From assembly GCA_963920765.1 (NCBI GenBank), contig OY987250.1, positions 2,170,001 through 2,234,000 of the forward strand: 64,000 bases of DNA, in the 5' to 3' direction. This DNA is from Ulota crispa (Eukaryota; Streptophyta; Bryopsida; Orthotrichales; Orthotrichaceae). Position numbers and translations under genes: made by a program. Positions 36,684 to 48,415 of the stretch are shown in pieces; position 1 is the first letter of the stretch; each line of letters starts with the position of its first letter. The notes below the pieces were generated by a model that saw only the letters and a program-made list of their open reading frames with translations, did no database searches and was not told where the DNA came from.

Positions 36684-36815
36684 ACCCTTAAACCTTTAAA
36701 ACCTTAAACCCTTAAACTCTAAGAATGCCATGGGTGGTGGAAGCATGTAGATTTGGACCTAAGAAATCTCTAGTTACAATATGCGTCTAAATTCATTCAT
36801 AAGAAAATACACCAA

Positions 36816-37130
36816 ATAGTGCATTTAGGTTGCCCCATACTAATTTTTTGATATTAGACACTTATTAAAATATTTACTAAAACTATAGTAACTTTTGTCA
36901 ATAATTATTGTAATCAACAATGGAAGAAGCAAACAAAGGTTGGGCATAACATCTAGCTCTGAAGTCAAGTAGCACGGAAACTAGAGTCTTTGACAAAACC
37001 AGAAATTATTGTAGCATAAAGAGAGTTGCATGTCTCTTTTGGTGGCCAAAAGTGAGTTATGAGATAACTTTGCCAAGGTAAGGCAACCTAATTGTTAAGG
37101 CAACCTAAATGCATTATTTGGTGTAGCTCA
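36816..37130. mobile_element. Inverted-repeat element H2
   Basis: The left end CACCAAATAGTGCATTTAGG and right end reverse complement CACCAAATAATGCATTTAGG match at 19 of 20. Near the right end the piece 'aaggcaaccta' is duplicated. Confidence 0.75.
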
Positions 37131-37562
37131 TTAAGAAGAGGGAAAGTGAAAGGTCCCAAAGTTTGATTTTGTTTTTAGTCACTATGAATCCATTTGTTTA
37201 CTTCAGTCTTCTTAGGTTTTTGTCTTTTTTTTCCATGTTTATGTCTTCTAGTGTATGAGCCAAGCTCACTTCTCTCTCAACAAAAAAATTAAGAGAAAAT
37301 TTCATGGATACCGATGAAGTTGGGCAAATTTACATAGATATACATGATTTAGGATTTAGCCTAATTCTGAAATACTACTTGATTGTATGAATTATTGAAG
37401 AAACATATGAAATAGGACTTGTTTGTTGTACAAAAAATTCTTTAAGCATTTTTAGGATTGTTCTCTTGTGTATGAATGTGAGTTTGAATATAATATTCTT
37501 TATTGTAATGTTTCAATTTTTTTTGTATTCTTTGACCAAAACAGTACATATATATATATATG

Positions 37563-37970
37563 GGGAATTGCTAAAGCCACACCCTAAATTGCTAACGCCA
37601 CACCCTTGTAAGCATGTAATTTGAGACTTTCATGCTTTTTTTTTATATTCAAGTGTTTGACAATTCTTTTAACTACATCATTACCACCTCCTTGAAAGAA
37701 AAAAGAACAAATAAAAAAAAATGTTAAAATTTTATTGCATCATTGCTATTTTCTTGATGTACTTTTGTTTTGAGTAACTTAAAAGTCTTATACTTTTAGT
37801 TTGAGCTTCAAAAAGCTTTAATTTGTTTGAAAATAGCCTTACAATGGTAGAGGTGAAACAATATCATTCATCCAAATAAAAAAAATAGCAATAAATTCTC
37901 ACATTTCAGGCTCAAAGCACACCTTGGGGTGTGGCGTTAGCAATTTAGGGTGTGGCTTTAGCAATTCCCT
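37563..37970. mobile_element. Inverted-repeat element I1 with ends of about 42 bp
   Basis: The left end GGGAATTGCTAAAGCCACAC, continuing CCTAAATTGCTAACGCCAC, is mirrored exactly at the right end. It is inserted in an (AT)n tract. A degraded relative is at 54843-55164. Confidence 0.8.
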
Positions 37971-38481
37971 ATATGTATATATATAGTACAACAATCTTCA
38001 TCAAGTTGTTATAATTAAAAAGTTTAATTTTATGTTTTTAATTTTTTACTTGGTACTTTGACTATTCAATATGCAAACCACCACATTATTCAAATTTTTT
38101 AGTCCTCTTGTTGGGGAACCTATTCAATGTTTATTTATCCCTAAAGTAGGATTTTCTTAAGATTCCAACAGAATTTTATCATTCAATAAATACAATGTCC
38201 ATTATGGATAAATTCAACCAAACTATAGCTGAATGCAACAACTAATGCTGCAATATTGTTTTTTGTGCATATAGCAAAAAATAGAAATTGTCCCACTGTT
38301 TTCATTGTCCTCTTCTATTTCATTGTTATTTTATATTGACACAATCAATGTCCATTGCAAAATTCCACATTCAATAGTTGGTAGGTCATTAGAAATTCAT
38401 TTGAACTTTTGAATGTTGATAGGAATTTTTAGCTATATGCAAAAAAACTATGCAATAAAACAAGGGTGGAGTTTTTCACAC

Positions 38482-38660
38482 TTAATCCCTAAAAGCCCAA
38501 CTGTCAGCCTCAGGAGACAAATGGATTCTAGGCATGTACTTATGGCTAAACTACTTTTTGTGATTTTTTGAAGTTTTTATTGAAGGTGGGGGAGCCATAA
38601 AAATACAGGGATATGCCCAAAAGTTGATCCATAGTACGGAATTTTAAATGGACCCAAATT
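38482..38660. mobile_element. Partial copy of TTAA element F
   Basis: It begins TTAATCCCTAAAAGCCCAAC and follows the left part of F1 (57861 onward): 'ggcatgtacttatggctaaa' and 'tttttgaagtttttattgaa'. No right terminus was found. Confidence 0.5.
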
Positions 38661-39139
38661 TCTTCCAACAAAGTTGATGTTGACCTCTTCCACGACAACC
38701 TTTTACGCACACAAAGGTGGTGGCAACCCGTGGCATGGCAACAGAAACCCATGAAATGTCAATGGAAACCTATTGGAATCTAATACTAGCAATAAAAACA
38801 AAGAGAGTCATTATTTATAATTGTACACAATATGTATAGCAATTTGGAGTTTTTAGGTTTGGTTCCAAACCTGCCTAGTAGATTGGTTTGGGCTCAGTCG
38901 GACTGTGGGCATGACTAAATTTACAAAATCAAGCTGACAAAAAAAGGTTTGAAAATTATTAAAATGTGAAGTTTTTGGTTTCCATCCCTTGGTTTTACCG
39001 TTTTAAACAACGTCCTTCATGAATACGTGGATGTGCATGTGTGAAATATCACCATTTTGATCCAATTGGGGGCATCATTTTGCACCATGTTTTACTTGAC
39101 ATGACATAGGTTTCCATTAACTTGCAATAGGTTATTGTC

Positions 39140-39330
39140 GTTACCCTATGGGTTTCAATCGACATCTTACTGGTTTTAGTTGACGTCTTATGGGTTTCAA
39201 TTGACGTCCTATGAGTTTCAATTGACGTCCTATGAGTTTCAATTGACGTCCTATGAGTTTCAATTGACATCCTATGGGTTTCAATTGACGTCCTATGAGT
39301 TGCAGTCAATGTCCTGTAGGTTAACGTCCC
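39140..39330. repeat. 21-bp minisatellite with a GACGTC site per unit
   Basis: About eight units of TTTCAATTGACGTCCTATGA(G) stand in tandem, the central ones nearly identical and the outer ones decayed. The 21-bp period keeps frames open on both strands, but this is not coding sequence. Each good unit holds the palindrome GACGTC within TTGACGTC. Confidence 0.85.
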
Positions 39331-39480
39331 TGTAGGCGGACAACGTGGAAATGGAAGAGATCGACGTCGACCTCCAGGGATGAGGTCGCCACCCATTTAG
39401 TATTCCATACTATGGTCCCGCCCTGGCCAGTCCGACGTCGGACGGGGGGAGCCGTAAGCCTCATGTGCGTTGGGCTAATG

Positions 39481-39555
39481 AATCATTCACTAAGCTTTTA
39501 CCCCCGAGTCGGTTTCCAAAGTGTAAACGCCTCCAATTGGTACTGGCAGCTGGCT
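39481..39555. repeat. 75-bp sequence shared with 33089-33163
   Basis: Near-identical (two substitutions) to the block upstream of GOS12. This copy lies 820 bp upstream of the coiled-coil gene start at 40375. Confidence 0.85.
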
Positions 39556-39838
39556 TGAACAGTGTCAGGATGACCAGGCTGTACGTGACAGGGTCCACTC
39601 CGCTATTGGTTGCTCCGGAGCATCAGCAGCTATGGCGTTATTAAACGAAGAAACAGGGCATCCTACGCTAACTTTACCACATGACACTTGCTTTATCGTA
39701 AAAGCAAAGCTGACGGTTCCATGTCTCGGTCGTGGCGGCGATGGAGCCAAACAGCGCTCTCATTTGCAATTGGTTGAGGTTCTCTAGCTTAGCTTTCATG
39801 TGTACTGCCGTCTATGGCTGATACTATTAAATTCCAAA

Positions 39839-39865
39839 TTGAGCGAGCGAGCGAGCGAGCGAGCT
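39839..39865. repeat. (GAGC)n microsatellite
   Basis: Six consecutive GAGC units, about 500 bp upstream of the coiled-coil gene start and possibly in its 5' region. Confidence 0.8.
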
Positions 39866-40374
39866 TGTGGTGCTAATCTGTCAGTAGGTCGGTGGTGAGT
39901 GAGTTTGCGAGTTGGTGATTGCGTACAAGGATGCACGACGCTTGATTTCCACTGGTGATTTGATCATTTTGACTTGGTTGAGAGAACGCCATTTCTTCTA
40001 TGCAAGGGTTTCAAGAGTAGTGTCAGGAGCATTCCCATCGTGTAGTAATTCGAGCCACTCCGCCTTGTAGATCACCACTGGTTAATTAAGAGTCGTTTTC
40101 AGTAGATTATCGCTGGCTGAACTCCTGAAACTGTGAGAGGAAAATTTACAAGTGTTAGGAACTCACTTTTCTTAATCACCAAAGTTTGCAGTCAAACTTG
40201 TGAAAGATGATCTTTCTTTCTCATCGCATGTGGATCTTTTCCAAAAACGAATTATAAGTTGACGGACGTTTATCAATTAAGGTTAGACATTGAATGATCT
40301 GGTGGAGAAATTGAGGAATAGTAAAACTGGAGAGATTGAGTTGAATTGCGAGACTGAGTTGATTACGGTTTATA

Positions 40375-43300
40375 ATGCATAAACAAGCAAGGAAGTATGC
40401 GGGCAAGGTCATCAAATGTATGTCGTTGCCACGAGATCCTCATCTGCCTTGGAAGACGGTGTCCTCGCCGAAAGACTTGTGCGAAATCAAGGACGTCATC
40501 GACAAAGAAGAGATGTCCGTCAAAATGATGCAGTCGCTGGAGCGCTTCATGCGAAAGCATCCTGCCATTTGGAGTGAATCCTCTCTGCAGCATCTTCTTG
40601 TGGTCAGTTTACATCAAATCCTTTCTCAGACTGTTATCAGTACTAAGTTAGTTAGAACTTTGATTTCTTGCAATCTTTGTATGCGAAATTCAAACACTGC
40701 TCACGTAGTAAGCGCGTTAGAATCACCTAATCGTCAGAAAAAGTGCTTGCGAATATCGTGCTCAATTGCTAACAGTACTTCAACAAGTCCAACGATACTA
40801 ATTATGCTTTACTTTCAATCCACGTCAAAGAAGCAGTGACTTTATAACTTAGTTATCTCAAATGTTTGTAGCACGACACAGAGGAGTAAGTTGCTACTTG
40901 CTACCTCTGCTCATGCTCATTCGTGTTACTAGAATATTAAGTGTAAAGTTGACATTTAACGAAGCGAGGAAAAGAAAATACTGTACCTTAAATTAAATCC
41001 AGCATCGATTAAAGTTTCAAATGTCATGTTACCTTAAGCGTGCTGCTTCCACCTCCGCTATTTGAAGCGTCCCGCACTCTTTAAGTTCTTAGGCTCATCA
41101 AAATGAGGAAACTCTTGGAAAATGGCTTCTCCGAATTAACGTACGTTCTATGGCGATCTCATCAGAGACGAGTCTGTCACACTTGCCTTATACTGGTATG
41201 AGGCTCGTCGCCTTTCTTTCTTCTTGAATGTGGAGCGCAGGAAATCGCAGATTCTTAGTACGCGAGGTCCGAGAAGTCGAAGAGTAAAATGTCTTCTTAA
41301 CTCAAGCATGCTTATCCCACCTCCGCAATATGAAATGTCCCGCATTACATAAGATCTTAGGCTTATTATAACAAAGAAACTCTTGGAAAAATAGTCTGTT
41401 ACACTTGCCTTGAATTGACGTGATGCTTGTCGCCGTTCTTTCGATATTTGGATGTGGAGCGCAGGAAATCGCGGATTCTCAGTACACGAGATCCGAGAGT
41501 TCCAAGAGTAAAATGTCTTGTTACCTCAAGCATGCTTATTCTACCTCTGCAATTTGAAGCGTCCCGCACTATTCAAGACCTTAGGCTAATTACAACAAAG
41601 AAACTCTACGAATAATAGTCTGTTACACTTGCCTTGAATTGACGTCGCCGTTGTTTCGATTTTGGATGTGGAGCGCAGGAGATCGCGGATTCTCAGTACG
41701 CGAGGTCGGAGAAGAATGAAGCGGATGAGCGGTTGCGGACGGTGATCATGGGCATGCTGGTTCCCATGGTGAGCATTCTGGAGGCTGAGCAGGAGTCCGT
41801 GAGAGTGGAGAGGTCGAAGATTCAGGACGCGAAGGTGGCTTTGCAGAGGGTTCAAAAGGAATCCTGGCTTGCTTTTGCCGACTTGAAAGAAGAGCACGAC
41901 CAGTCTGCAAGGTACACTTCAAGAATTTATTAAGTAGCACTTTTGTTAACCAAATCCTGACTTTGCTTTGCTTAACCCCTGAAGGGCCCTTGGGCTCTGG
42001 AGCTACGGTACCAAATACGGTCGCAATCAATATTCGGAAGTTTGAATCAGCTGAAAAATTAAGTGTTACAGCCATACATATTGAAGGGTTGTGTGATGGT
42101 GGGTGCATAAAAAGATTTGGAAAGTCCTTAGAGCAGCTCAAATACGTCTGTACATACGGCCTCAAAGGGCTTTTGTGACGTTTAGGGGTTAAGAAAAAAA
42201 AAACTCTTTAGTGCCACATTTAACTTAAGGGACAATTTCATGGATACTCCTGAAGTTTGCAATATTTACATAGATACCCCTGCTTTTTCAGAAATCACAT
42301 AAATACCCTTGGACTAAAATTTCCAGGTGTTTGTTTTGTTAGGCATGCCACTTCCCTTCTTAGTTCCTCTGTGCGCGCATTGTTTTTTTTGTTTGTTTTT
42401 GTTTTATTACATTTCCTTCTTCAACATTGTTCATGAAGGAAGTACAAGCACAACAAATAAATGCCTAAAATTTATGGTCTAAGGGTATTGTGTGATTTCT
42501 GAAAATGCAGGGGTATTTATCTAAATATTGCCAACTTCAGGAGTATCCATGAAATTTTCCCTTAACTAAATATGGACTATTCAAAGTCCTAAAATTGCTT
42601 TGGCCTGCAAAACATTGGGAAGTATTTGTAAAACATCATGAGATACTTGCAGAACGTGAGGAGGTAGTTACAGTACATCAAGAAATATGTGTGTATCAAA
42701 AGACACCCACAACTTTGGACAAAACATATGCAAAATTCTGAGAAATCTTTTATATTTAAGGACACGAAATATACATAATCACATGAACAATCCACATTTA
42801 GTTAAATGTGACAGTTTAGCCACTTGAAAAGTTTGCACTTTTTTTTTCCCCTATTGGGAATTGAAATACATTTTGGTTTGAATGGTCCGTTGAGTTTTGA
42901 ACTTTACTAAGCATCTCTTGTTTTTGAACTTTATTAAGCATCTCTTGATTCATAAAAGGCTTACAACTTTGTTGTTGTAATGACAATAAAGGTGTAGATA
43001 GCATGCCAATACTACTTTCATTCATTGGATATAATGAAATGACAAGTTTGGATATTTTTTGGGGGGCAAAAGTGAACCTCTTTTTATAGGATGCTTTGTA
43101 AAGATGTCCTTTCTTGTCCTCAATTGTATTGAATTGCAAATTTCATACAAATTTTGTCTTTACCATTCAGGATATGTGATGTTAACATGAACCTCAATAT
43201 TATGAATAGAAAGTTTTCTTATTCTTGTTTCTGCAAAGAATCAAAGGACATAGAAAATCTTGCATCTCATTGTTGTTGCTTGAGAATCAAAATGTTTATA

Positions 43301-44190
43301 GTAGTCGTCAACAACCTTTCTCAATATCTCATTTGAAGAACATTCCATCAAACACTTGAGGAAAAAGGAATCCTATATCATTTTGTGCACAAGTTGAGCT
43401 TGCTCTTTTCAATCAAGGAGCGACCAAATGTTACTAGCATTGGTCGCTCACTGGCACCATACATGTCCTCTGTCGTGGATGTCTTATTTTTCTTAATACT
43501 TCTTCTTGAGAGGGGGGTTGCCAAATAGGCTAAGTCCTCACAACTGCTAAAAGAACTCTACAGGTTTCATGTGAATGACAACTTTGTAGACCAATTGATT
43601 GCAGAGACTTGGAGGAACTAGGAAAGGCCTTGGAAGAGAACAAGGTAGCAGCAAAGGAGGCAGCCAAAAAGCTCGCCAAGACAGAGAACCAAATCCAACT
43701 CTTGCTCCAGCAACAGCAAGACTTGGTCATCCGCCTTGTCCACGGAGGCCCTGGAGTATTTCTAGCATGGGCACAAAAGGAGATCGAATCCCGTGGTCTA
43801 GTTGACCTGCATAGCCAACTAGAGCAAGCATGGAAAAAACCTAGCCCTAACCTTAATAACAACAAAACCCCCCAGCAAAACACCTTTGGATCTACAGCAA
43901 AGTCCACAGAAAAACAAGACATAGAAATCTTCAACAATGAATTTGTGGACGAGGAGAAACCGGGTGTGACCGGTATAATTGTGACGACTGTTGGTGTGAT
44001 GGCTTCTGAAACGTTCCAGCAGGTGCTGGAGAGCTGCGATAGAGTGACAGGCCCACTCTCGTTGCCCTCTGTGGTGGTGGGCTTCTGGACCGGCCTTGCC
44101 GGTCGCATGACCTGCTTGGCATTGGTGACGTTATTCCCACAGCTGGTGATACCGAGGAGGAGCAGCTCTTCTTCCTCTGGCACCGGTTAG
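40375..44190 (+). CDS. Coiled-coil protein of unknown function
   Basis: Exons 40375-40602, 41679-41911 and 43605-44190 join cleanly (phases 0 and 2) to 348 residues. The N-terminal 76 residues (MHKQARKYAGKVIKCMSLPR...) are basic. Residues about 77-210 are rich in Glu, Lys, Ala and Gln with heptad-like spacing (EIADSQYARSEKNEADERLR, QESVRVERSKIQDAKVALQR, EENKVAAKEAAKKLAKTENQ), which indicates a coiled coil. A Gly/Trp-containing segment follows (RLVHGGPGVFLAWAQKEIES), then an Asn/Lys/Gln-rich linker. The last 75 residues include a hydrophobic stretch (VVVGFWTGLAGRM, ALVTLFPQLVI) and a Ser tail. The exon 3 stop lies within GGCACCGGTTAGT, which also resembles a splice donor, so the protein may continue. 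I do not recognise the family. Intron 2 holds elements at 41972-42192 and 42225-42565. Confidence 0.68.
41031..41720 (+). repeat. Three tandem copies of the exon 2 acceptor region
   Basis: Units of about 195-270 bp (about 41031-41300, 41301-41523, 41524-41720) each contain 'ggatgtggagcgcag' followed by the first 20-45 bases of exon 2 ('gaaatcgcggattctcagta'). Only the third continues into the full exon. The first two diverge after 'cgagagttccaagagtaaaatgtct' and are decoy acceptor copies. Confidence 0.82.
41972..42192. mobile_element. TTAA-flanked MITE X2, in intron 2 of the coiled-coil gene
   Basis: It begins TTAACCCCTGAAGGGCCCTT and ends GTGACGTTTAGGGGTTAA. Length is 221 bp. The short open frame across it is not supported as a gene. 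It lies 61 bp downstream of the exon 2 donor. Confidence 0.7.
42225..42565. mobile_element. Element N2 (TTAAGGGA ends)
   Basis: The left end TTAAGGGACAATTTCATGGA is mirrored by the right end 'tccatgaaattttcccttaa', with a further inverted match of 'tactcctgaagtttgcaatattt'. It is the most complete uninterrupted copy of family N. Confidence 0.8.
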
Positions 44191-44289
44191 TCTCCATTTC
44201 TAATTGCAACAAACCCTCTCCACTTTTTTCAACTTTAATTTTCTCCTTCCTTTTTTGGTTATTTTGGTTGGGCTTGTGGTCCAACTTAG

Positions 44290-44611
44290 TGGCGGTTCAC
44301 ACAATGTCTCACCTTCCACTAAAGTTTGGTGTAGAGCCAATCTGTGGGACTTAGTGCTCCCTACTACGTGCTATGTCCCAATTCAATACATTTTGCTTAC
44401 ATGGTAGCATTGTTTGGAAGTTTTGGCGTCAAAGAAGGTGGGACTTTTACTTAGGTTTGGGTCAACCATTTGCTTAACTCGACTTTCAAACCCAAGTCCA
44501 TGGTGTTCTTTAGTACCTCTTTTTTTGCCCGTAATACCCAACAAATTTGGGATCTTGCGTTGAGGTGGAACTTGCAAAGGTGGGATGTTGGACATAATGC
44601 AAGCTACCTCT
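44290..44611. mobile_element. Inverted-repeat element M4
   Basis: The left end TGGCGGTTCACACAATGTCT is mirrored weakly by 'gacataatgcaagctacctc' at the right. The interior resembles M1 ('ggaagttttggcgtcaaag', 'aacttgcaaaggtgggatg'). Confidence 0.65.
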
Positions 44612-45044
44612 CATTGACAGTACCATTGGAATTCCAACGAACAGTATAGCTAATTGTGTCTAAAGATTTAACATGGTATTCTTTGTAATCTCTAATTGTT
44701 ATGAAACGTTTGGTAGAAGATTTGATGAATTTTGTTGTAGTTGTGACCATTGTGTGACACTCCCTCTAACACAAAAAAAAACAAGGGCTCTTCCTCTAGG
44801 ATTGTGTCATGCACAAAATGAATGTTGTATCTTCCTTTTTTGATGAAAGTCTTTGTGATTGCATGTTCTTTGTATTGTGACATTCTAAAACAAATGTGCA
44901 AATAAAATTGGTTTACAACAATTATAAATGTTCACAATGAATCTTAGATGACTCAATGACAATCGTTGCGGACATTTATAAACATTGTGGAATAATTGTT
45001 AAGGACATGTTTTTCTTGTAGTGAATTAGAATCTCTCTTGATAT

Positions 45045-45285
45045 GTACACCAGGGCATTTTTTTAGGGCGTCAGAGTTTTTGCCAGATCACAAATGTCTC
45101 TTTCTAATTCAATTATAATTGGAGGGACGAGCTTGCATTTGCCACTGCTTGTCAGAAATGTCGCCAGACTGGCTCCATTTTGCCAGAAAAAAATGCCCTG
45201 GTGTACACACATTTGATTGCAAAAGGCTCCATTTTGCCAGAAAAAAATGCCCTGGTGTACACACATTTGATTGCAGAAGGTGCAC
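45045..45285. repeat. Small inverted-repeat element with its right end tandemly duplicated
   Basis: The left end GTACACCAGGGCATTTTTTT is mirrored by 'aaaaaaatgccctggtgtac' at about 45186-45205. A 56-bp block covering this right end ('ggctccattttgccagaaaa' to 'cacatttgattgca') is then repeated once more to about 45280. Confidence 0.7.
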
Positions 45286-45404
45286 ACTTCAAGTTTGAAT
45301 GTGTTTGCAAGGAGCTTGTTCCTTCTCAAGAGGCATTGCTAATAGAGGTTGCTTGAGGTTTTAAGGGATGAATTTGTTGTCACTACTATATACACACTAC
45401 TAGG

Positions 45405-45530
45405 CTCTGAAACCCAAATACTATTTTGTTGATTTTGATGTTTTGATTTGGACATTTTGAACAAAGTTGTGTTGGTTATGATATGTTTGTGTTGGTTAGG
45501 ATTGCTTGATTGGTTTGGGCTTTCTTTTTG
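45405..45530. repeat. Dispersed repeat T, copy 1
   Basis: It shares 'ttgttgatt', 'ttgaacattttgaacacaa'-like and 'ttggttaggaycrcttgat' blocks with 56747-56870, over about 120 bp. Confidence 0.5.
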
Positions 45531-45567
45531 TTAGTTATAGAAGAACAATCTTGGTCTTTTCATAATT

Positions 45568-45792
45568 GTGAACGAAGAGCTATTAGAGGTAATTTTGCTA
45601 AACACACTGTTGCGGATGCAGACCCTTGATGGTGCCGACGCATTGATTGCATTCGAAGGGAAGAAGACAACTTCTCCCTTGTCAACTCCAATACTGCTGA
45701 AGCAAGATAGAATTGAAATTGTAGCCTCCTTTTCAAGACAGACTATTTTGAAGGGAAAACAACCTACACTTCATCAACGGCTATTTGCTCAA
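45568..45792 (+). CDS. Possible exon, unknown protein
   Basis: An open frame reading NEELLEVILLNTLLRMQTLD, GADALIAFEGKK and QTILKGKQPTLHQRLFAQ ends at a good donor (CTCAA|GTAAGTGA). A possible acceptor (GCGGATGCAG) lies inside it at 45621. The residue pattern looks protein-like, with an amphipathic Leu-rich helix at the start. It does not connect in phase to the coiled-coil gene exon at 44190, and no downstream exon was found. The family is not recognised. Confidence 0.3.
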
Positions 45793-46194
45793 GTAAGTGA
45801 GATCAACAACAACATACTTAGATTACCATTTAATCTACCTTTGATTAAGAATGTACATTTTTCTTTAGTGCTATATTTTCAAACCTCTAAAATATTTCCT
45901 TGTTTGTAATGAATTGCGAATACTGTACTTGTCAACACAAATTCAAACTGTGAAGTTTTGAAGAATTTAGTTGGAAGTTTTAGTTAACAATTGGTGAATG
46001 TGGCGTTCACCATTCTATAAGCAGCTGGTGTCTAAGGATTTTAACCAGTGTTTGTAGTGTTATTTGGTCATATCCAGCATTGAGGGGAAGTTTTTCCAAG
46101 CTCATCCATACCAATTCTCTTCTATCCACAAGAATACACCAGCCTTTCCTCACTTATCATCAGTTTCATCGTCTTTGATACTAATATCTTCTAA

Positions 46195-46505
46195 GGTACA
46201 CAAGAACCGGGCATCTAAGGGCAGAAACTGAATTTTGGGGAGGTGAAGCTTCTGGAAATATTTTTCAGTAAATTTTCCTTCATTGACATCTAACCCAACT
46301 TGTTTCAAAAATTTTGGAGCTTTGTGAAATTAGATATGAAATTTTGAAGTGGAAAGGTCATAGGGCTCTAAAACCATGCACCTTCTTAAATGTACACTGC
46401 TTGTACATTACTGAAAACTCTGAAAAACAACATGTACGTATCAGATACATTTAAGAAGGTGCACAGTTCTAGTGCCTGTACGGTTTATGAGCCGACTACC
46501 CCAAA
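46195..46505. mobile_element. Inverted-repeat element K2
   Basis: The interior ('gaattttggggaggtgaagc', 'tggaaaggtcatagggctct', 'aagaaggtgcac') matches K1 and K3. The ends are degraded (AAGGTACACAAG, right end 'gagccgactacc'). Confidence 0.55.
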
Positions 46506-47989
46506 TGTTGTTAGGTTGTTGATTTTGGAACCTGAAGTACTCACTTTTATTACAACGTGGATCTTCAAAGTTTGTCCAAGCTTGAGTTGAAATTAATAGT
46601 GAATACTTTGCACAAGATCAAAATTAGAAAGAAATTAAGGTCTTGGGGTTGAAATTGATTTCAAGTGATTCAACATGAGTGGCCTAAGTCGGATACCATT
46701 GGCTCAGCTTGTAGCCTTACGCTTGTCCTAAAGCTTGAGAGAATTCAAAATCATATTACTAAAATCACAGTGACCTCTGTAATATCCCATCTTGACTTTT
46801 GTAATATCACATCTTCAATCTCTATGATACTAAATCACAAGGCTCTTTGTAATGCAAATTCTAATAAAATTCTAATGGTGAGTGCTTAGCATAGCAAGTG
46901 TCAACTACTAGTATCTATCAAGACAATAGTAGTGCACAATAAAAGTTTATCCAACCTCATTGAAGGAAGACCAACTAGAATGTGTCACAATTGAAGCTTA
47001 GGAAACCAAGTTGTCCACTAATTATGCCTCTCCCTAGTTGCTTACCAATCCTCCCAATTTTACATCCTTTCCAAAAACTAACTTATCACAAATCTTCCAA
47101 AACCATTGGTCACATGCATAATCATATCAAATTTTGTGTATGTCATACAAGTTGTTTTTGCAAGTGTTTTTGTTAGTACAAGATTTTAAGTATTGTAAGA
47201 TCCCTTTACACTAATTTGGGCAAGGTTTGCTTAATTAGGATGAGAACAAAATATGCCTCTTGCCCTTGTTATCCAAATAGGGGTTTGTCCACAACTTGTC
47301 ACCATTCCTCAAGATGCAACTTGGTGGTGGAGCTTTTGTAATATAGCATCCTTCATACTCTAAAGTTAAACCAAGTGCTTACAAAACCTCCTTGAAATTT
47401 TTACCACTTGAGTCACACTTTGGAACAGTAATATTATATCGTAACCTACAATATTCTACATCAATCTAAAGTACTACAAACTGCTACATTATTGCACCTT
47501 GCAAATTCACCTTATCCTTGAATTAGAGTATGGTAGCATTATTAATGCAGGGCGCAGTAACCGGAATAAATTACGTAGTGCACACAAAAATCAAGCAAAA
47601 CATCTCGTTCCATTCATTTGTTATATCGAAGCATGGAATTATTGTTTTTGGCGAAGGCTGATTTCTCAGTTCAGACCAAGTCATCAGCGAGAACCAGTGT
47701 TCACAGATATGACTAAATTTTGTTACTAAACATTTTATTGGTATAGAAAACATGTGAATACAAGAATGTTAAATTTGGAGTATTAACATATTCTCAGTAA
47801 GGTTATTAGCAACTTAAGCTAAGACCATCTAAGGGAAAGTGCGCTTTTGTGGAAAAATTAGGGCAGCTTGGTAAAATGAAAATATTTGTGGTAGAAAATC
47901 AAGGAAGAGACACTTTTGTGGTCATTTAATTTGAAGTTTTTGAGTTAGTATGAATTAATTACAATTCATCAAAGCAAAAGGTGCATAGG
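46506..47989. other. AT-rich DNA without recognisable gene
   Basis: No splice-supported exon, RNA gene or terminal repeat was identified. Short open frames are low-complexity or lack context. Confidence 0.4.
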
Positions 47990-48415
47990 TAGCTATTCTT
48001 GATCATTAGTGGTAGCATTCATGATTCAAAGGTGGCTTGTAAATGGAGCACATGAGTCCTAAAAGCAACCACTACAAAACCAAGAATGCTCCAATAAGGC
48101 TCTTCAAGTGTGCAAGCACCCATTTCATATTCTAGTTCTCAAATTATGATTGAAAACACATTTTCATTTGTTTTAGTATGACGTATATCTATATATCTAT
48201 ATTTTACTGAAAGATAAATTTAAATACAATTATGACAAATAAGCAAACTCAAGAGTGGCTCATATCACTCTTTTAAATTCATAAAACATTGCATACTCAA
48301 ATACAATTTTTGAACATATATAGAAAGTGTGACCCATTCAAGAATCTCTGCACTACTTTTGGAGACTCTACATGATCCGTTCAAAATGCTTGCTCTGAAT
48401 TAGAGTTTCCTACCT
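47990..48415. mobile_element. Inverted copy of element L2
   Basis: It is the reverse-strand relative of 26873-27341: 'ggtggcttgtaaatggagca', 'aatgctccaataaggctctt' and 'gagtttcctacctta' at the right end all match inverted. The left terminus is less clear. Confidence 0.6.

Noticed and set aside
36681-36720. Interstitial telomere array (CCCTTAAA-type words)
   Set aside because: The words vary in length and are not the plant CCCTAAA repeat. They adjoin the TTAA end of C1 and look like slippage there.
39049-39396. Minus-strand frame encoding repeated SIETHRT units
   Set aside because: The repetition follows from a 21-bp minisatellite whose period is a multiple of three; all frames stay open and no start or splice context supports a protein.
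41963-42178. 71-codon plus-strand frame
   Set aside because: It coincides with the MITE X2 in an intron and reads through its terminal inverted repeats.
43530-44183. Long minus-strand open frame over the last exon of the coiled-coil gene
   Set aside because: It is antisense to an exon whose frame and splice phase join to two upstream exons. The minus frame has no splice context and a Ser/Cys/Leu-rich shadow composition.
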